Assembly: GCA_902525795.1 (NCBI GenBank)
Contig: CABZIT010000005.1
Location: forward strand, 1-54,532
Direction of reading: 5' to 3'
Source of the DNA: an uncultured Bacteroidota bacterium
GTDB lineage: Bacteria > Bacteroidota > Bacteroidia > Flavobacteriales > Flavobacteriaceae
DNA length: 54,532 bases
Positions 51,049 through 54,532 of this stretch are shown here, in pieces. Within the stretch, counting starts at the first letter, position 1. Each line of letters begins with the position of its first letter. The translations under genes and the position numbers were made by a program. The notes below the pieces were generated by a model. The model made no database searches, was not told where the DNA came from, and saw only the letters and a list, made by a program, of their open reading frames with translations.

Positions 51049-52018
51049 TATTTTTATAGGCCTCAAAAACATCAACATTATTTTCTTCAATTTTTTTTAC
51101 TTGATTCTTGTATTCCCTTCTGACTTTTTCATTTTGATAAAAATTATTAATTATTGATTGATTAATTATTTCTTTGAGCCAGTATTTGTTTTGTTTTACT
51201 CTGTTTTTATAAAAATAATTATTACCCTTGGTAAGTTTAAAATAGCTAGTAATTTTATCCCAAATTTCAATTATTCCCTTATTTTCAATCGAACTACAAT
51301 TCATTACCTCAGGCATCCACCCTGATTCTTTTTTTGAAAAGAGTTTTAATGCCAATTGAAATTCATTTTTAGCGATAATGGAATTATTTGTATTATCTCC
51401 GTCTGTTTTATTAATTACAATCAAATCTGACATTTCAATAATTCCTCTTTTTATTCCTTGTAACTCGTCCCCAGATCCTGCAATTTTTAATAAAAGAAAA
51501 AAATCAACCATCTCAAAAACACTAATTTCATTTTGACCCACACCAACTGTTTCGATAAATATTATATTATAGCCTGCAGCTTCACATAAAAAAATTGATT
51601 CCCTTGTATTTTTTGCAATGCCACCATGAAAATTTGATGCAGCTGTTGGTCTAATAAAAACATTGGGGTCATTGGATAATTTACTCATCCTGGTTTTATC
51701 ACCCAAAATGCTTCCCTTGCTTATTCGGCTGGATGGATCAATAGCTAAAACAGCAATTTTATGTTTATCATTAAGCAAGTAATTCCCAAGAATATCAATG
51801 AATGTGCTTTTTCCAGCTCCGGGAATTCCAGTTATTGCAATTCTTACAGAGTCGCTTTTATTCTTATTAGTATTTAATTTATTTAATATTTTGTGGGCAA
51901 ATATTCGATCCTCACTTTTATTGCTTTCAATTAGGGTAATAGCTTTAGCAAGAGTTTTTCGGTTTCCGTTAACAATTTCAGTACAAACTTGTTCAATATT
52001 TTTTGATAAAAAGGACAA
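51026..52018 (-). CDS. meaB: MeaB/ArgK-family methylmalonyl-CoA mutase-associated GTPase
   Basis: RIAITGIPGAGKSTFIDILGNYLL, VLAIDPSSRISKGSILGDKTRMSKLS, FIRPTAASNFHGGIAKNTRE, FIETVGVGQNE. Confidence 0.96.
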   Translation of the reverse strand: MSFLSKNIEQVCTEIVNGNRKTLAKAITLIESNKSEDRIFAHKILNKLNTNKNKSDSVRIAITGIPGAGKSTFIDILGNYLLNDKHKIAVLAIDPSSRISKGSILGDKTRMSKLSNDPNVFIRPTAASNFHGGIAKNTRESIFLCEAAGYNIIFIETVGVGQNEISVFEMVDFFLLLKIAGSGDELQGIKRGIIEMSDLIVINKTDGDNTNNSIIAKNEFQLALKLFSKKESGWMPEVMNCSSIENKGIIEIWDKITSYFKLTKGNNYFYKNRVKQNKYWLKEIINQSIINNFYQNEKVRREYKNQVKKIEENNVDVFEAYKNIILSQKS

Positions 52019-52024
52019 TAGATT

Positions 52025-54529
52025 CTATTTGTTGTTCATAATCCACTCACCACTAGAAATTAAATTTTCAGCATGTTTATACTTTAATTCTTTTGTTTCC
52101 CCAGTTTTTAAGTTTTTGATATTAACCCTATCATTTCTACCAACTTTAGGCTGGGTTCTAACAATTGTTTCAACCTGTTGATTAGAAGATCTATTAGTAA
52201 TTGCTCTGTTTTGCTGTCTTAATTGATCGGAGTTTGGTATTTCTTCTTTTGAGGTATTTAATTTAACTGGTTTTCTTTCACTTGCTTCTTTAACATTCTG
52301 ATTGTTTGTTGAAATTTCAGCTTTAAATAAAAAGGACAATATCTCTTTATTGACTTCATCTAGTAATATTTTAAATAATTCAAAAGCCTCAAATTTGTAG
52401 ATTAGTAGTGGATCTTTTTGTTCGTGAACAGCTAGTTGAACAGATTGTTTAAGCTCGTCCATTTTTCTTAGATGGTTTTTCCATGAATTGTCTAAAATTG
52501 CCAATGTTATGTTTTTTTCAAAATCAGTAATAAGTTGATCACCGCCTGATTCAAATGCTTTTTCTAAGTTAGTTATTACTTGAAGTGTTTTAACTCCATC
52601 AGAAAAGGGAACTACAATTCTTTTGAATTTTTCTCTTTGATTTTCATAAACATGTTTAATAACTGGAAAAGCTAATTTAGCATTGCTTTGAATTTTATTC
52701 ATGTAATGATTTAATACCACTATATAAATTTTTTCTGTTATTTCATTAATATTCATAGATTCAAACGAATCCGAATCAATATCTGTAGTAATTGAAAAAT
52801 ATTTAATAAGTTCAAATTCAAAATTTTTAAAATCATTTACATTTTTATTATTAGAAGTAATATTTTCACAAGTATTGTAAATCATATTTGAAATATCAAT
52901 TCTAAGTCTTTCTCCAGAAAGAGAATTATTTCTCCTTCTGTAAACCACCTCCCTTTGTGCATTCATTACATCATCATATTCTAATAGCCTTTTTCTGATT
53001 CCAAAATTATTTTCTTCGACTTTTTTCTGAGCTCTTTCAATGGAATTCGTAATCATTGAATGTTGGATCACTTCTCCTTCTTTTAATCCCATTCTATCCA
53101 TCATTTTTGCTATTCTCTCAGCTCCAAATAAACGCATTAAATTATCTTCTAGAGAAACATAGAACTGAGAACTACCTGGATCACCCTGTCTGCCAGATCT
53201 TCCTCTAAGCTGTCTATCAACTCTTCTAGAATCATGTCTTTCTGTACCAATAATTGCTAATCCACCCGCATCTTTAACTTGACCTATAAGTTTAATATCG
53301 GTACCACGACCAGCCATATTAGTGGCTATTGTTACTTGTCCAGGTTTTCCAGCCTCAGCAACAACATCCGATTCTTTTTTGTGAAGCTTTGCATTTAAAA
53401 TATTATGCGGTATCTTACGAATTTTCAACATTCTTCCGAGCAGTTCACTGATCTCAACAGAAGTTGTTCCGATTAATACTGGTCTACCAGATCTAGATAA
53501 ATATGTGACATTATCAATTACAGCATTATACTTTTCTCTTTTTGTTTTAAAAACTATATCCTCTTTATCATCTCTTTGAATGGGTTTATTGGTTGGGATT
53601 TCAATAACGTCAAGTTTGTATATTTCCCAAAATTCACCAGCCTCAGTTACTGCTGTTCCGGTCATACCAGAAAGCTTGTTATACATTCTGAAATAGTTTT
53701 GCAGGGTGATTGTAGCAAATGTTTGTGTAGCAGATTCAACTTTGACATTTTCTTTAGCTTCTATTGCCTGATGTAAGCCATCGCTATATCTTCTGCCATC
53801 CATGATTCTACCAGTTTGCTCATCAACTATTAAAACTTTATTATTCATTACCACGTATTGAATATCCTTTTCAAACAATGCATATGCTTTAAGTAATTGA
53901 TTTATAGAATGAATCCTTTCAGATTTAATACTAAAATCTCTATACAACTCATCTTTTTCTTTTGCTTCATCTTCTTTACTTAGTTTTTTGTTTTCAATTT
54001 TCGATATTTCAATACCAATTTCTGGCATGATAAAAAAGTTTGGATCTTCTTTTCCAGATAAAAATTCAATTCCTTTGTCTGTTAATTCAATTTGATTATT
54101 CTTTTCGTCTATTACATAATAAAGTTCTTTATCAATTTTAGGCATCTCTCTATTATTATCCTGCATGTAAAAATTTTCAGTTTTTTGCAGTAATTGTTTA
54201 ATACCTTCCTCACTGAGGTATTTAATTAGAGCTTTATTTTTAGGAATTCCTCTAAAAACTCTCAATAAATTAAAGGCACCTTCATCTGTTTCACTATTTG
54301 AAATTTGATTTTTTGCTTTAGAGAGAGTTCCTAACAAAAACTTTCTTTGTGATGAAACAATTTTTTCAACTTTAGGCTTTAAATTATTAAATTCATGTTT
54401 ATCTCCCTTAGGTATTGGTCCTGAAATTATTAAGGGAGTTCTGGCATCATCAATTAAGACGGAATCTACCTCATCAACAATTGCATAATTGTGTTTTCTT
54501 TGCACTAAGTCATCAGGAGAGTTGGCCAT
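52025..54529 (-). CDS. secA: Preprotein translocase subunit SecA (N-terminus beyond window edge)
   Basis: MANSPDDLVQRKHNYAIVDEVDSVLIDDARTPLIISGP, RQLRGRSGRQGDPGSSQFYVSLEDNLMRLFG, TNMAGRGTDIKL. The frame begins mid-protein at the window end. Confidence 0.98.
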   Translation of the reverse strand: MANSPDDLVQRKHNYAIVDEVDSVLIDDARTPLIISGPIPKGDKHEFNNLKPKVEKIVSSQRKFLLGTLSKAKNQISNSETDEGAFNLLRVFRGIPKNKALIKYLSEEGIKQLLQKTENFYMQDNNREMPKIDKELYYVIDEKNNQIELTDKGIEFLSGKEDPNFFIMPEIGIEISKIENKKLSKEDEAKEKDELYRDFSIKSERIHSINQLLKAYALFEKDIQYVVMNNKVLIVDEQTGRIMDGRRYSDGLHQAIEAKENVKVESATQTFATITLQNYFRMYNKLSGMTGTAVTEAGEFWEIYKLDVIEIPTNKPIQRDDKEDIVFKTKREKYNAVIDNVTYLSRSGRPVLIGTTSVEISELLGRMLKIRKIPHNILNAKLHKKESDVVAEAGKPGQVTIATNMAGRGTDIKLIGQVKDAGGLAIIGTERHDSRRVDRQLRGRSGRQGDPGSSQFYVSLEDNLMRLFGAERIAKMMDRMGLKEGEVIQHSMITNSIERAQKKVEENNFGIRKRLLEYDDVMNAQREVVYRRRNNSLSGERLRIDISNMIYNTCENITSNNKNVNDFKNFEFELIKYFSITTDIDSDSFESMNINEITEKIYIVVLNHYMNKIQSNAKLAFPVIKHVYENQREKFKRIVVPFSDGVKTLQVITNLEKAFESGGDQLITDFEKNITLAILDNSWKNHLRKMDELKQSVQLAVHEQKDPLLIYKFEAFELFKILLDEVNKEILSFLFKAEISTNNQNVKEASERKPVKLNTSKEEIPNSDQLRQQNRAITNRSSNQQVETIVRTQPKVGRNDRVNIKNLKTGETKELKYKHAENLISSGEWIMNNK

Positions 54530-54532
54530 ATT

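Noticed and set aside
51798-52181. 127-aa plus-strand ORF antisense to meaB/secA
   Set aside because: Shadow ORF spanning the junction of two conserved genes.
1-54532. CRISPR array, retron, phage or IS element
   Set aside because: No regular short direct repeats with unique spacers outside coding regions, no Cas, reverse transcriptase, integrase or transposase genes; the only strong periodicity is coding (adhesin repeats).

Overview
This is a low-GC Flavobacteriia-type (Bacteroidota) chromosomal window with four blocks. (1) ~1-21.7 kb: a partial DoxX gene, then a tightly packed co-oriented polysaccharide utilization locus (PUL). It holds SusC, SusD, a SusE-position lipoprotein, a GH5-like enzyme with CBM6-like modules, an unassigned clan GH-A enzyme, a small secreted protein, a GH5 cellulase-like enzyme, a divergent GH10, GH3, two Cys-type sulfatases and, after an inverted photolyase-like gene, a second lipoprotein GH10. 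(2) ~21.7-27.5 kb: an accessory surface-glycan block with two GT-Stealth gene pairs in opposite orientation, a GT92-like transferase, a tiny lipoprotein and a PAPS-type sulfotransferase, ending at the 3' end of ssrA (tmRNA, minus strand, tag GENKYALAA). (3) 28.0-41.3 kb: a saccharopine-dehydrogenase-like gene, a 3613-aa mosaic T9SS adhesin (16 BspA/DUF285 repeats, Ig-like modules, C-type lectin, choice-of-anchor-L-like domain, 17 repeats of ~100 aa, type B CTD) and a class A beta-lactamase-fold protein. (4) 41.4-54.5 kb: housekeeping genes (sucC, uvrB, ctaA, cca, tsaC, ruvX, def, MATE, PAP2, meaB, secA). The best candidates for new biology are the sulfated-glycan PUL with its divergent GH10 and unassigned GH-A enzyme, the inverted pair of GT-Stealth modules beside a sulfotransferase, the photolyase-like protein with an apparent domain-order swap, and the ~100-aa repeat array of the giant adhesin. 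All calls come from reading the sequence and the supplied translations; no searches were run.
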